From positions 1,169,501-1,233,500 of the forward strand of contig NZ_CP066783.1 in NCBI RefSeq assembly GCF_019186805.1: a stretch of DNA of 64,000 nt. The letters run 5' to 3'. Made by a program: the position numbers and the translations under genes. Of the stretch, positions 34,289 to 44,400 are shown one piece after another; position 1 is the stretch's first letter, and each line of letters starts with the position of its first letter. The notes beneath the pieces are model-generated. The model did not search any database. It saw only the letters and a program-made list of their open reading frames with translations, and was not told the origin of the DNA. This DNA comes from Comamonas fluminis (GTDB lineage: Bacteria; Pseudomonadota; Gammaproteobacteria; Burkholderiales; Burkholderiaceae_C).

Positions 34289-35488
34289 GTGAAGACCCCT
34301 AGTAACAATGTCGCGGCCTCAGTCACCGCTCCCGCAACTGCTTTCGAACTGCTGCAATGGCAGAACGAAGACAAGGTCCAGCAGGCCTTGTGGCGCACCG
34401 AAAGCAGCTTGCCCAAACCCCGTCGCATAGAGCTTGCCGACGACACCATGCCCGCAGATACGGCGTTTCGCCATATCAGCGAAGGTGCGTCGCTGCTGTG
34501 GCGGGGCGATTTCCAGAACGCCCGCCAGCTGCTGCTGGCGCTGGGCCGCAGGCTGGATAAGAAGTCCAGCCGCAAGTCGCCCGCCAAGACGGAATTTCCC
34601 CACGCGTTTCACCTGTACCGCCAATCTCAGGCGCAGCGTGCGCGCATGCTGGCCAGCATTCTGATTGAGCTGGATGCGCAGTGGCATTGCGAACTGCGCC
34701 GTGCGCCCGACTGGCGTCAGGCCTGCAGTGAAAGCTGGGGCGCAGTACCCGTGCAAGGCCAAGCCTGCACGGTGCTGGTTCCGCTGCGTGACCTGCTGGG
34801 CGTGGTTGGCGCACACGAATGGCGCAAAAAAGGCGTGGAGATTGCCGCGCTGGATGGCGCCCGCATTCATGCCCACTACGGCGTTTTCTCGCCTGTGCGT
34901 GGCGAGTATCTGGAACTGGTTGCCTGGGCGCCCCTGCCCGCTGCTGGCGTGCAGCAGGCATGGGACATCGGTGTGGGCACGGGTGTGCTGTCGGCTCTGC
35001 TGCTCAAGCGCGGCGTCAAGTCCGTGGTTGCGACCGATACAAGCGAACGTGCTCTGGCCTGCGCAGGCGAAAACCTGCAGCGACTCGGTCATAAGGCTCA
35101 GGTGCAGTTGCAGCATGCGGATCTGTTCCCCGAAGGGCAGGCGGGCCTGATCGTCTGCAACCCGCCCTGGCTGCCGGGCAAGGTGGCATCGCTGCTGGAT
35201 CACGCCATTTATGACGAAGACAGCCGCATGCTGCGCGGCTTTTTGCAGGGGCTGGCAGCACATTTGCTGCCTGGTGGCGAAGGCTGGCTGATTGTTTCCG
35301 ATCTGGCCGAACACCTGAATCTGCGCAGCCGCGAAGAGCTGCAGGGCTGGATTGCTGCTGCAGGCCTGAAGGTGCTGGGCCGTGAAGAAACTCGCCCGCA
35401 CCATGCCAAGGTGCAGGATGAGCAAGACCCGCTGCACGCTGCACGCGCTGCGGAAGTGACTTCGCTCTGGCGTCTGGCTGCTGCCTGA
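34289..35488 (+). CDS. Class I SAM-dependent methyltransferase with NPPW motif
   Basis: A 399-residue protein starting at GTG 34289. The N-terminal half (about 20-200) is a less recognisable domain. The C-terminal half is a Rossmann methyltransferase: the SAM motif WDIGVGTGVLSALLLKRG (near 226), ATDTSERALACAGENLQRLG (motif II), and IVCNPPWLPG (near 291). NPPW/NPPY marks enzymes that methylate exocyclic or amide nitrogen, such as PrmC and RlmG/RsmC-type enzymes. The target (glutamine, rRNA or other) is not shown. The size is that of two-domain rRNA or protein methylases. It may form a unit with the GNAT gene 25 bp upstream. Confidence 0.88.
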   Translation: MKTPSNNVAASVTAPATAFELLQWQNEDKVQQALWRTESSLPKPRRIELADDTMPADTAFRHISEGASLLWRGDFQNARQLLLALGRRLDKKSSRKSPAKTEFPHAFHLYRQSQAQRARMLASILIELDAQWHCELRRAPDWRQACSESWGAVPVQGQACTVLVPLRDLLGVVGAHEWRKKGVEIAALDGARIHAHYGVFSPVRGEYLELVAWAPLPAAGVQQAWDIGVGTGVLSALLLKRGVKSVVATDTSERALACAGENLQRLGHKAQVQLQHADLFPEGQAGLIVCNPPWLPGKVASLLDHAIYDEDSRMLRGFLQGLAAHLLPGGEGWLIVSDLAEHLNLRSREELQGWIAAAGLKVLGREETRPHHAKVQDEQDPLHAARAAEVTSLWRLAAA

Positions 35489-35515
35489 TAGCCAGCAGCT
35501 TGGTGGCCGTAAAGC

Positions 35516-36127
35516 TTAAGCTAGGCTGGCTTCCATTTCGTTTTCTGTAATTGCAGTGGGCTCTGTGCTGGGCGGCTGTGCTAGCAGCGCCGAAAGCCGC
35601 TCGCGCAGCGATTCGGCGCGGTCTTGGCCAGCGTGCTTTTGCACGGCTTCCAGCAGCATCAGGCCGGCCTCTCTCAGCGCTGCCAGATCTCTGGCTTCCC
35701 GAAGCTGGGTGCGTAGTTGCTGGGCCAGTTCCTCATGGCGGTTGGCAAACAGGCGCTCACACATATCGAACAGATACATGCGGGTGCCAGCCATGTTGAT
35801 GCTGGTGCTGGGTCGGGCGGGTTCTGAGTCATTGACCTGAGGGCTTGCCACGGGGCTTGCTTCAGGGGCTGCCTTGAGCGGGGCGATTGGCACCTGCGCA
35901 GATGGCGCCAAGGCTGCCGGCGCCACAGGCGGAGCGGTCTGCAACTGCAGATAACCTTGCTCCACCAATTGCCGTGCCAGTTCGGCATGATCGCTACCCA
36001 GCATGCGCTGCAGATCGTCCAGGCTTTTGCCGCCCGCCATCAGAAGCACCGAGCGTGCGCGCTGCGGCAGTTGGCGCGAGCCAGGCTGCAGTTCTTCAAG
36101 GGCTTTGGCGGTTTTTTGCAGAAGCAT
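35516..36127 (-). CDS. Unrecognised protein, convergent with the methyltransferase gene
   Basis: About 203 residues from Met 36127 (MLLQKTAKALEELQPGSRQL). An N-terminal part (about 1-60) looks like a small winged-helix-like unit (RARSVLLMAGGKSLDDLQRM, then LGSDHAELARQLVEQGYLQL). A Pro/Ala-rich linker (about 65-108) leads to a helical C-terminal domain (MYLFDMCERLFANRHEELAQ onwards). No signal peptide. A start at 36196 would add 23 residues of unconvincing sequence; neither has a clear ribosome site. Not recognised with confidence. Confidence 0.7.
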   Translation of the reverse strand: MLLQKTAKALEELQPGSRQLPQRARSVLLMAGGKSLDDLQRMLGSDHAELARQLVEQGYLQLQTAPPVAPAALAPSAQVPIAPLKAAPEASPVASPQVNDSEPARPSTSINMAGTRMYLFDMCERLFANRHEELAQQLRTQLREARDLAALREAGLMLLEAVQKHAGQDRAESLRERLSALLAQPPSTEPTAITENEMEASLA

Positions 36128-36245
36128 GAAACTCAGTCGCAATGTGTGTGAAATATTGTTATCTGCGCTATTGCACCCTGCCTCTGTGACAGACATGTGA
36201 ATGCCCGAGCATTGGGCTTGCGGGGCCGCTGGCTACTTCTGAATC

Positions 36246-36288
36246 AATAGCTGCTAGCGCTTGATGAATAAGCGCTTGGGGCTATTTT
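36246..36288. repeat. Comamonadaceae-type intergenic repeat upstream of dusC
   Basis: AATAGCTGCTAGCGCTTGAT (36246-36265) followed by GAATAAGCGC and TTGGGGCTATTTTTA: an imperfect hairpin (GCGCTTgatgaatAAGCGC). It lies 14 bases before the dusC start, so it would be in the dusC leader. Confidence 0.75.
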
Positions 36289-36302
36289 TATATGTATTTG
36301 AA

Positions 36303-37349
36303 ATGAGACTGCTGCTTGCGCCCATGGAGGGGCTGCTGGATTTTGTGCTGCGCGACGTGCTGACCCGTGTCGGTGGTGCGGATCACTGTGTCTCCGAGTT
36401 CATTCGCATCAGCGGCACGCTGCTGCCGGACAAGGTCTATCTGCGCACCATGCCCGAGCTACGCAATGGCAGCAAGACGCTGGCCGGTGTGCCTGTGCGG
36501 GCGCAGTTGCTGGGGTCTGACCCTGTCAGCATGGCCGAGAACGCCGCCAATCTGGCACGGCTGGGCCCGGAAGGCATTGACATCAATTTCGGCTGCCCTG
36601 CCAAGGTGGTCAACCGCCACGGCGGTGGCGCTTCGCTGCTGCAGGACCCGGCACAGATTGCCCGCGTGGTGGAGGCGGTGCGCAAGGCTGTGCCAGCGCA
36701 TTTGCCGGTATCGGCCAAGATGCGCCTGGGCTTCAATGACCGCCTGCTGATGACCGAGTGCGCCCAGGCCATGGAGCAGGGCGGTGCCTGCGAAATCGTG
36801 GTGCATGCCCGCACCAAGCTGGATGGCTATCGGCCGCCTGCGTACTGGGAAGAAATTCCGCGCATTCGTGAAGCCGTGGGCGTGAATGTGGTGGCCAATG
36901 GCGAAATCTGGACGGTGGAAGAGGCACTGCGCTGTCGTGAGGTTTCGGGCTGTGACGACTTGATGCTGGGGCGTGGCATTGTGGCTGACCCGGGGCTGGC
37001 ACTGGCGGTGCGCGCTGCGGTGGAGCAGGGGGTGAGCAGTCAGGGTGCAGGCATTGACTGGCTGCAGCTGGTGCCGCAGGTGCAACGCTTTTGGGAGATG
37101 GTTTGCGAGGATCTGGAGCCGCGCCAGCGGGCTGGGCGCCTCAAGCAGTGGCTGAACCTGATGCGCAGGCGTTTTCCGCAGGCGGAGGTCGCCTATCAGG
37201 AAGTGCGCACGCAAACCGATCAGCGCGCCATCAGCGATTGGGTGGCGGCCTTGCCCAAGCGTGATTTGCAGCAGGAGTGGCACTGGCCGCAGTCAGAGCG
37301 CTCTACAGCAGACTGTCTGGTGCCAGAGGCCCAATCAGCTGCAGCATAA
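36303..37349 (+). CDS. dusC: tRNA-dihydrouridine(16) synthase DusC
   Basis: FMN enzyme that reduces uridine in tRNA. The 348-residue protein begins MRLLLAPMEGLLDFVLRDVL (FMN-binding start) and has the catalytic cysteine in INFGCPAKVVNRHGGGASL (near 97). It also has VSAKMRLGFNDRLLMTE, IVVHARTKLDGYRPPAYWEE and VVANGEIWTVEEAL, then LMLGRGIVADPGLA. The opening and the C-terminal extension indicate DusC rather than DusA or DusB. ATG 36303 starts at the conserved Met; a longer frame to 36261 is unlikely and runs into the repeat. Its 3' end overlaps the convergent phospholipase gene by 47 bp. Confidence 0.93.
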   Translation: MRLLLAPMEGLLDFVLRDVLTRVGGADHCVSEFIRISGTLLPDKVYLRTMPELRNGSKTLAGVPVRAQLLGSDPVSMAENAANLARLGPEGIDINFGCPAKVVNRHGGGASLLQDPAQIARVVEAVRKAVPAHLPVSAKMRLGFNDRLLMTECAQAMEQGGACEIVVHARTKLDGYRPPAYWEEIPRIREAVGVNVVANGEIWTVEEALRCREVSGCDDLMLGRGIVADPGLALAVRAAVEQGVSSQGAGIDWLQLVPQVQRFWEMVCEDLEPRQRAGRLKQWLNLMRRRFPQAEVAYQEVRTQTDQRAISDWVAALPKRDLQQEWHWPQSERSTADCLVPEAQSAAA

Positions 37350-39027
37350 GGCGCAGGGGCAGGCTGGCATCGGGCTCGGTGCGCGCGTCGCTCAGACCGC
37401 TGTCCTGCGGGGCGCGCCAGACCAGTTTGCCACTGGGGTCCAGCTGAACTCTCCAGCTGTTTTCAGGCAGGCTCTCGTCAATGCTGCTGGTGGCCAGTTT
37501 GCTGAAGGTGCGGCTGGCAATCAGCACGGCAATCTCGGTGTTCTGCAGTTGAGAGCGCATGTCCAGATTCATGGAGCCGATGACAACCAGGCGCCCGTCA
37601 ATCACCAGCAGCTTGGAGTGCAGCATGGCCCGTGAGGCCCCCCCGCTGCTGCCGCTGGAACCTGTGCTGCCCGCACGAAGGGCGGAGCGCACATTGGCGG
37701 CTTCGCTGCGCATTTCATGCAGTTCAATGCCCATCTGCAGCAGCGTTTTGCGGTGGCGTGCATAGCCTGCATGGGCCAGTGGTGCATCGTTGGATGCCAG
37801 TGAGTTGGTCAGGATGCGGATACGCACGCCGCGGTCACGTGCGGCCCGAAACGCCTGCATGATTTCTGTGCCGGGCACAAAGTAGGGCGAAACCACCAGC
37901 AAGTCGTGCTGAGAGGTTTTGATGAGTGCCAGCAGCCCATCTACCACCGAGTCTGCATGCACAACAGGGGCTGCACCGGCCAAGGCACTGGCCTGGTTGT
38001 TGACGCTGGCATGCGAGTGCAGAGGTATGACGCCTGCACTGCCTGCAGCGTGTTCGCCGCCGCTTTCATCGCTTTCCGTGGGAATTTTTGCAGGGCTGTC
38101 GGCCAGCACCATGGCCTGCGCCCAGATCCACGGGAGCTTTTGCAAATCCAGGGCCTGGTCTTTCTGACTTTGGGCGTCCTGGGCGTCTGCCGGCTTGTGT
38201 GGCTGGGCATCTTCTCGCTCGAATTGAGTGCGAAGCTTCAGCAACTCATCTTCGCTGATCAAGGACTGCACGGGATAGGCGCGCACATTGTTCCAGTAGC
38301 TGTCAAAGCTGCGCGACAGGTCTTTGACCACAGGGCCGGCTGCCAGCACATCGACATCCACAAAGTTGCCATCATTCGATGCGTCGAAATAGGCGTCGCC
38401 CAGATTGCGCCCGCCCATTACGCCCATGGCGTTATCAGCCACAAACAGCTTGTTGTGCATGCGCTGCTGGGCGCGCTGAAAGTCCGTCAATATGCTCCAG
38501 GCACGCCCCAGGCTGGAGCCACGCGAACCCGCCAGCGGGTTGAACATGCGCATTTCCACATTGGGCACAAAAGCCAGGCGCATGACCTGTGCATCAGGGC
38601 CTGTGCTGTGAAAGTCGTCCAGCAACACCCGCACCCGCACACCACGCTGTGCGGCTTTCACAATGGCGCGCAATAGTTGTTCGGTACTGTGGTCCGCATG
38701 AATCGCGTAGTACTGCAGGTCCAGTGTTTTCTGCGCGCCCTGAACCAGCGCCAGGCGGCTGCTGTAGGCATGCTGCGGGCCAGACATCAGCACAAACGCA
38801 GATGTGCCAGGGGCAGCTTTGGCGGGTCTGGCTTTGCTCACCAGTGCGCCCAGGCGCGTTTCCTGTGGTTTGGCAAGTGCCGCAGAAACAGGTCGCTCCA
38901 CGTTTTTGGGTAGCGGTGCCGCGCAGCCCGCCAACAGCAAGGTGAAGCTTGCAAGCCACAGGCCTAGCATGTGGCGTGAGCGGCCCGCGATGCGGGTCTT
39001 GAATGAGGACGAGGGCGGGGGCGGCAT
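37303..39027 (-). CDS. Phospholipase-D-superfamily lipoprotein (cardiolipin-synthase-like)
   Basis: 574 residues. The N-terminus has a lipoprotein signal: hydrophobic LGLWLASFTLLLAG then Cys35 (LLLAGCAAP). Two HKD motifs mark a PLD-type phosphatidyltransferase: MHNKLFVADN (His191, Lys193, Asp198) and MLHSKLLVIDG (near 468). A Gln/Ala/Asp-rich insert (about 270-345) lies between the two halves. ClsC-type enzymes join phosphatidylethanolamine and phosphatidylglycerol into cardiolipin; whether this one is a synthase or a phospholipase is unresolved. It runs convergent to dusC with a 47-bp coding overlap. Confidence 0.92.
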   Translation of the reverse strand: MPPPPSSSFKTRIAGRSRHMLGLWLASFTLLLAGCAAPLPKNVERPVSAALAKPQETRLGALVSKARPAKAAPGTSAFVLMSGPQHAYSSRLALVQGAQKTLDLQYYAIHADHSTEQLLRAIVKAAQRGVRVRVLLDDFHSTGPDAQVMRLAFVPNVEMRMFNPLAGSRGSSLGRAWSILTDFQRAQQRMHNKLFVADNAMGVMGGRNLGDAYFDASNDGNFVDVDVLAAGPVVKDLSRSFDSYWNNVRAYPVQSLISEDELLKLRTQFEREDAQPHKPADAQDAQSQKDQALDLQKLPWIWAQAMVLADSPAKIPTESDESGGEHAAGSAGVIPLHSHASVNNQASALAGAAPVVHADSVVDGLLALIKTSQHDLLVVSPYFVPGTEIMQAFRAARDRGVRIRILTNSLASNDAPLAHAGYARHRKTLLQMGIELHEMRSEAANVRSALRAGSTGSSGSSGGASRAMLHSKLLVIDGRLVVIGSMNLDMRSQLQNTEIAVLIASRTFSKLATSSIDESLPENSWRVQLDPSGKLVWRAPQDSGLSDARTEPDASLPLRLMLQLIGPLAPDSLL

Positions 39028-39098
39028 GTCTGATTTGTAACCTATGAACGTAAAGGTAAGCTGTCAGACAGTGCCCGGCCACACCGGGCTTGAAAGGC

Positions 39099-40208
39099 TT
39101 AAAACGCCGATCGCCCTTGCACTCTGGCCACGATGCGCAGATCAGGGCCTATGCGCGCCACATTCTGCAGCTCAAGCTGAACGCCTTCGCCAAGCTGCTC
39201 AAGCGGGCCAAAGTTGGCAATGCCCATGGCGCCGGTGCCCAGCAGCTTTGGGGCTTGATAGAAAAGAAACTCATCGACCAAGCCTTCACGAATCAGCGAG
39301 CCATTGAGTTTGAAGCCCGCCTCTACATGCAATTCGTTCGTACCGCGCTGGGCCAGTTCGCGCAGCATGCTGGTCAGATCAACCTTTCCCGCTGCATTGG
39401 GCATATGAATAACCGTAGCGCCTAGCGCTTGTAGTGGCTCAATCCTGGATTGATTCTGGCTGCAGGTGTAGATAAGACAGCCGCTAGGTGCTTTCAAAAC
39501 ATGAGCATCCAGCGGCATATCCAGCTTGCTGTCCACCACGGCAATACGGGGCTGGCGCGGTGTATCAAGGCCACGCACATTCATGCGCGGGTTGTCTTCC
39601 AGCACCGTGCCAATGCCCGTGAGAATCGTGCAGGCGCGTGCGCGCCAGCCATGCCCGTCGGCACGCGCTTCGGGGGAGGTAATCCACTGACTTTGGCCGT
39701 TGTGCAGAGCGGTCACTCCATCGAGCGAGCTGGCCGCCTTCATGCGCACCCACGGCGTTCCGCGCACCATGCGGCTGAAAAAGCCAATATTGAGCTCGCG
39801 CGATTCAGCGGCGCCTGGGCTAACTTCCACGGTAACGCCTGCTGCTTTGAGTCGCTCAAAACCACGTCCGGCTACTTGCGGGTTGGGGTCGGTCAATGCG
39901 CCAACCACCTTGCCAATGCCCGCTGCAACCAAGGCATCGCAGCAAGGCCCTGTGCGCCCTTGATGCGAGCAAGGCTCCAGCGTCACATAAGCCGTAGCGC
40001 CGTGCACATCATTGCCCTTGGCGGCTGCATCGCGCAGCGCCATCACCTCGGCGTGCGGGCCGCCAGCTTGCTGAGTGAAACCCTGGCCGATGATCTGGTC
40101 AGCGCTGTTAACGATCACGCAGCCAACGCGTGGGTTAGGAGAGGAAAGAAAAAGCGCCTGAGCAGCCTGCTCAAGCGCTTTGTTCATGAAATGGGCATGG
40201 TCGTTCAT
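39099..40208 (-). CDS. ribD: Bifunctional riboflavin deaminase/reductase RibD
   Basis: Early riboflavin synthesis enzyme: an N-terminal zinc deaminase and a C-terminal NADPH reductase. From ATG 40208 the product is 369 residues. The deaminase zinc site is seen in GGPHAEVMAL (His, Glu) and TLEPCSHQGRTGPCCDAL (Cys pair). The reductase half has RMKAASSLDGVTALHNGQSQ, then WITSPEARADGHGWRARACT. A TTG at 40229 would add 7 residues and is less likely. The usual next gene in Burkholderiales, ribE, is not in this window. No FMN riboswitch is recognisable in the 50-70 bp upstream. Confidence 0.95.
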   Translation of the reverse strand: MNDHAHFMNKALEQAAQALFLSSPNPRVGCVIVNSADQIIGQGFTQQAGGPHAEVMALRDAAAKGNDVHGATAYVTLEPCSHQGRTGPCCDALVAAGIGKVVGALTDPNPQVAGRGFERLKAAGVTVEVSPGAAESRELNIGFFSRMVRGTPWVRMKAASSLDGVTALHNGQSQWITSPEARADGHGWRARACTILTGIGTVLEDNPRMNVRGLDTPRQPRIAVVDSKLDMPLDAHVLKAPSGCLIYTCSQNQSRIEPLQALGATVIHMPNAAGKVDLTSMLRELAQRGTNELHVEAGFKLNGSLIREGLVDEFLFYQAPKLLGTGAMGIANFGPLEQLGEGVQLELQNVARIGPDLRIVARVQGRSAF

Positions 40209-40280
40209 TACGCCCAATACTAATCGCAATGAACAAGGCTCTGCGGCCGGATATTTTCTGAATGGTTTGGGCCGGAAAAC

Positions 40281-40871
40281 TCAGCCGCCAGCGGTGGCGA
40301 TGCAACTGCTGTCACTCGAGGGCTTGCATGCCCTGATGCGTCCAGTGCGGGCGACGATGACCAGTCGAGTTTGTTCACCGCTGCTTGCGGCGGCAACGTC
40401 ATTGCGCTGTATGGTCAATGCGAGATTGGCGGGGCCGGTTGCAATCCCTGAGACGACGACAGTGCGAGCATATCCGGCGCTATCAAAACTGATGTATGGA
40501 CTTGAGCTTGCCGCATTGCCATTGGCACTGACAGAGATAAAGCTGGCAACAGCGGGCTGTGTCTGCACAAGTGTGTCGACACCTTCGGTATAGGCGTTGT
40601 CAGCGTTCATATCGACATAGACATTCCAGCCACTGCTCCAGGTCGTGCCATTGGCTGGAACCACAAAGGCGCTTCGACCTGTCTTCATGGCTTCGCCTCG
40701 CGCAGCATTGATGGAGCCGACTAGCTTGTTGGCGAGGCTGGTTAGCTCAGAATTACGCTGAAAAGCCGTAAAGCTGGGGGTGGCAATTGAGAGCAGTACA
40801 GCAAGTACCGCAATGACCACCATCAACTCGATCAGCGTGAAGCCTTTGGAGAAAGCGCTTTGATTACTCAT
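40281..40871 (-). CDS. fimT: Minor pseudopilin of the FimT/GspH family
   Basis: 196 residues. The type III signal is SKG-FTLIELMVVIAVLAVLL (cleavage after Gly, Phe+1, Glu+5), then a long hydrophobic helix. The C-terminal globular part (SGWNVYVDMNADNAYTEG, and VVIARTGRIRACKP near the end) resembles GspH/FimT. ATG 40871 overlaps the pilE stop (ATGA), so it is co-translated as the last gene of the pilus cluster. Probably located in the tip complex; FimT proteins have also been linked to DNA binding in competence. That link is family knowledge, not visible here. Confidence 0.9.
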   Translation of the reverse strand: MSNQSAFSKGFTLIELMVVIAVLAVLLSIATPSFTAFQRNSELTSLANKLVGSINAARGEAMKTGRSAFVVPANGTTWSSGWNVYVDMNADNAYTEGVDTLVQTQPAVASFISVSANGNAASSSPYISFDSAGYARTVVVSGIATGPANLALTIQRNDVAAASSGEQTRLVIVARTGRIRACKPSSDSSCIATAGG

Positions 40872-41401
40872 GGCCAGCACAGCCTTGGGTTGGTGCCAGA
40901 TGCGGTTCCGGTACAGCTCTTGACCCCTGTGCTGGTCATCTCCAGGTTGCCTGCTTTCGGATCTGCGCCGATGGGAGTGGCAGTCACGCGCACGCAATTC
41001 GCAATGGAGAGCGTGCTCCCGCTGGTAGAGCCTGCACAGGTGCTTGCGGAAAGCAGGTGACTAGCATTGCTGATGTTCTCGCCTGCAAAAGTCTTAAATG
41101 GTACGTTTGAAGCTGTCACACCTCCGCAGGCTGTCGCTGGCGAGGGAGTAGATGCTGACGCAACACCTGCACTGTTTGTCGTAAACCCGAGATAGCAATT
41201 GCGCTGCGTCATATAGCGCTCCTCTTGCTGCAAAAGCTCGATCAGGGCGGAGCGAGCCTGGGCTCGCTTTCCTTTCAAAACCGACTCTGTATATGAAGGG
41301 TAGGCAATGGCAGCAATGATGCCGATGATGGCAACCACAATCATCAATTCCAGCAAGGTGAAACCAGAGATTTTTGGATTTTTATGGGTATTGATATTCA
41401 T
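40868..41401 (-). CDS. pilE: Minor type IV pilin PilE
   Basis: 177 residues with the prepilin signal KISG-FTLLELMIVVAIIGIIA followed by AAIAYPSYTESVLKGKRAQA, the pilin helix. The C-terminal globular domain has a serine/threonine-rich middle and several cysteines (RNCYLGF, ATACGGV, STCAGST, IANCVRV, KSCTGTA, LCWP) that probably form disulfides. The ATG overlaps the pilY1 stop (ATGA). In this family of clusters it is a minor pilin, not the major subunit. Confidence 0.93.
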   Translation of the reverse strand: MNINTHKNPKISGFTLLELMIVVAIIGIIAAIAYPSYTESVLKGKRAQARSALIELLQQEERYMTQRNCYLGFTTNSAGVASASTPSPATACGGVTASNVPFKTFAGENISNASHLLSASTCAGSTSGSTLSIANCVRVTATPIGADPKAGNLEMTSTGVKSCTGTASGTNPRLCWP

Positions 41402-44400
41402 GGTGCATTCTTCATATCTTGGTAACTTTGAATCTGACGCCAGCTAAGGCGTCCAATGGCTTCAGAAATCTGAATAGATTGACCGCTAGAGGTGATTCCT
41501 GACTGACCAACACTCAATCCGCGTTTGGTAGTGATGCGGGTTCGTCTGCCTGTGCTGTCGCTTTGTGAAACCTGGGTTTCCGCTGAATTCGCGAAGAACA
41601 CTGGTGGCCCTTGAATCCCGACCGTGGATTGAACATACTGCGCAGTACCAGTGCTGGCATTGAAAATATATGCATTGCTACTACCTTGATTGGCCGCACA
41701 ACTGTCAGCTGTTGCACCAGATGAGCCCGGAATGACAGTGTTGAATGAGCCATTCAGAAGCTCAAGGTCAACAATGTTGCCAATAAGCTTTTCGCCAGAA
41801 GCAGGAAAATCAAAGTACCAGCCTGAACGTTTTGAAGTATCTGTAGCAGAAGAGGCTCTACCCCATTTGAAAGCAGGGACAGTAATAGTTTTTTTGGAGG
41901 TATCTACCGTTGCTTGCACAAGTCTGCTTCTTCCTGCAATAGCCCCATCTGTTGCTGTTGATGTGTCTATTGCAGTGGAATTGTTATCAAATATAACGTA
42001 AAAACTATTCGTTGTTGTGGAGATGTTGTCTGATGGTTCAATATACTTTCCCGTCCCAAATGAGACGTAAAAAGTCTCAACACCAGAAACCAGTGGCCCT
42101 GTGAATAGGGTTGGTGCAGCAGTAATGGCTTGGGCCTTGGGTGTCGTGCTGCCATCGCGAGCAATATATAGTGGTGCTGCTGATGTAGATGTGCCACTTC
42201 CGCGTCGGATGTCGGAAAGGTTGTTTAAGTCCCAAGCAGTTGTTGCCTTGTTTTGAAAGCGAAGCTTCCACAAATTTCCATAAAAATCACCAGCATAGAT
42301 ATCCGTAACCTCTCCTTGGCTCCCGTACAGTGCAGAGAAATTGGCAACACCAGTTGCTATTGTCGGTTTTAAATTTGAATCTGCTGGTAGTGAGACTTTA
42401 AAATAGTTCGTCCCTAATGCCCATGCGGAGCCTAGAGCTTTATCAAGTGCCAACAAGAAGATTGCTGGGTTTCCAGTGCTGCTGAATGGACCATTGGCTG
42501 ATTCTGGAACATAATTATTCACACCGCTACCAACCACCACAAACCAGCGGTATGTGGAAGTTGCAGCGTCGCCGCTGGTTTTGAATTTCAAAATTTGTGG
42601 TTTACCAATAATTTGACCAAGGTCTGCGTCATCAGATCGTGTGAATTCCCACATCACATTACTGGCTGAGAAACTCGCTGGGTTACTAACATCCAAGGCG
42701 AAAATACCAGAACCACCACCACCAGTGCCTCCGGTCAAGACAGTTTTCCAATCAGAGGCAGTGCCGTTGTTGGCTACTTGAGCCTCTCCAATTGTCAACG
42801 GCCCATCTACATAATTTTTATGGTTGTTGATGAAGCTGGTGTCTGTTAATGCTGCAAGTTTGGAGCCCAACCAGCTTGGGATATATGCAAATAGTTCATT
42901 GCCGTTATTAGCGTTGAATGAATGCAGCATGCCATCATTCGCTCCAACAAAGACACTTGGGGTACGATTTTTATATTGATCGTTAAAAGCGGTATAAGCA
43001 GTTCCTGTGAATGCTCCAGTAGCAGCTCCTGAATAAACAACATTTGAATTTACAATATCACCAAGTAAGCTGCTGCGCACCCGGAATGGATTACCTTCGA
43101 GAGATCGGTCACCACGAATGTAATTTAAGCGTTGCTGTCCTCTTGTATCTCCGGTTGCCGTGGGATTTAACTTTCCTAAGTCAGACTTCAATTGCGTGCT
43201 GATGGCATCCCATGTAAAGTTGGTAGCGGCTGGATTGGAGGCCGAACCAGTAGAGCCAACAACAATATTTCTATTGGAGGCAGGTGATGTCATTACATTG
43301 AGTTGAGCAGATGCACTCCATAAAGGAGCAGATGTTGTCAGTGCATTGCTGGTGTCTGTGCTGACAGGAATGGCCTGAACATCACCACTCCAGTTGCTGG
43401 TGTCAAATTTCGCAGAATAAAGAACTGCTCCTGTGGTGCTTGAAATAACGCTGGATGATGTTGAAACACCTGCAATGCTATTCGCTGCAGTGGCCGCTCG
43501 GCTAAAAATTTCATCAAAGGCACTCAATACACCTCGCGCCTTGCTTTGGAGATAATAGGTTGATGCCTCGCCTGGATCAGTCAACTTTTGCCAAACATTA
43601 TTGTTGTTTATTGCATCTTGTTGTTTAAATGGATTGCCCCATGTATTATAGGGGCGTCTGCTCTGATTGGATGGATCGCTTTCAAAGCCTCCATATTTTG
43701 AAGCCATGAAAAACTGATTTTTTGTTTTTCGATATGTATCATCATTAGATGATCCATTCTCATTCACGTCAAAGAGATAGGTTTTTACGCGAAGGCCTGG
43801 GCGTTTTTTTGTTCCGACATCTACTGTCCAGTCGACTCCTCGAATATCATGAGTATGTGCCCAATAGGCATATCCCATAATTTGGCTGGTTTGAGTGCTT
43901 GAAGGAACATTGTTGTTGGCCGCATTTGGGTTGCTGCTGGATCGAGTTACCCCCTGTCCATCCAAATAGTTCGTGGAAATACCTTTTTCAAAATTTTGAA
44001 CGAGGCTGTGCCATGTTCTGAAGTCAGGGACATTGCCAGATTTGTTGTCAGTCGTGGGAATATTTCTCCAGTTTCCATCATGAGTATTGACATCGCCAAT
44101 AACGACAATATTGCTTTTGAGGCAAGAGTAGTCGGATGTGTCACTTCTGGTTCCGCCATATGGGTCTTCCCATGTTGTATACACTGGGAAACCATCCTTT
44201 AAGACATCAGTTAAGCCGCTAATGGCATCATTGGTGGGTGGAAGTCCTTGCAAATAGCGAAGATTTTGGTAATACATTTCTCCAACAGGATCATAATATT
44301 TATATCTGCCAGGAGTGGGGCCTGTTCTTCCAAATTTATTAAGATAGTTAATGACGCCGCTTATTTGCATAGAGTCATTTTCTGGGTTGTCAATAAAAAC

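Noticed and set aside
36127..36170. GATAACAATATTTCACACA-like string resembling the lac operator region
   Set aside because: Chance resemblance on the minus strand; no LacI-type gene or sugar genes nearby.
40209..40280. FMN riboswitch searched for upstream of ribD
   Set aside because: The gap before ribD is only about 70 bases and shows none of the conserved FMN-element sequence.
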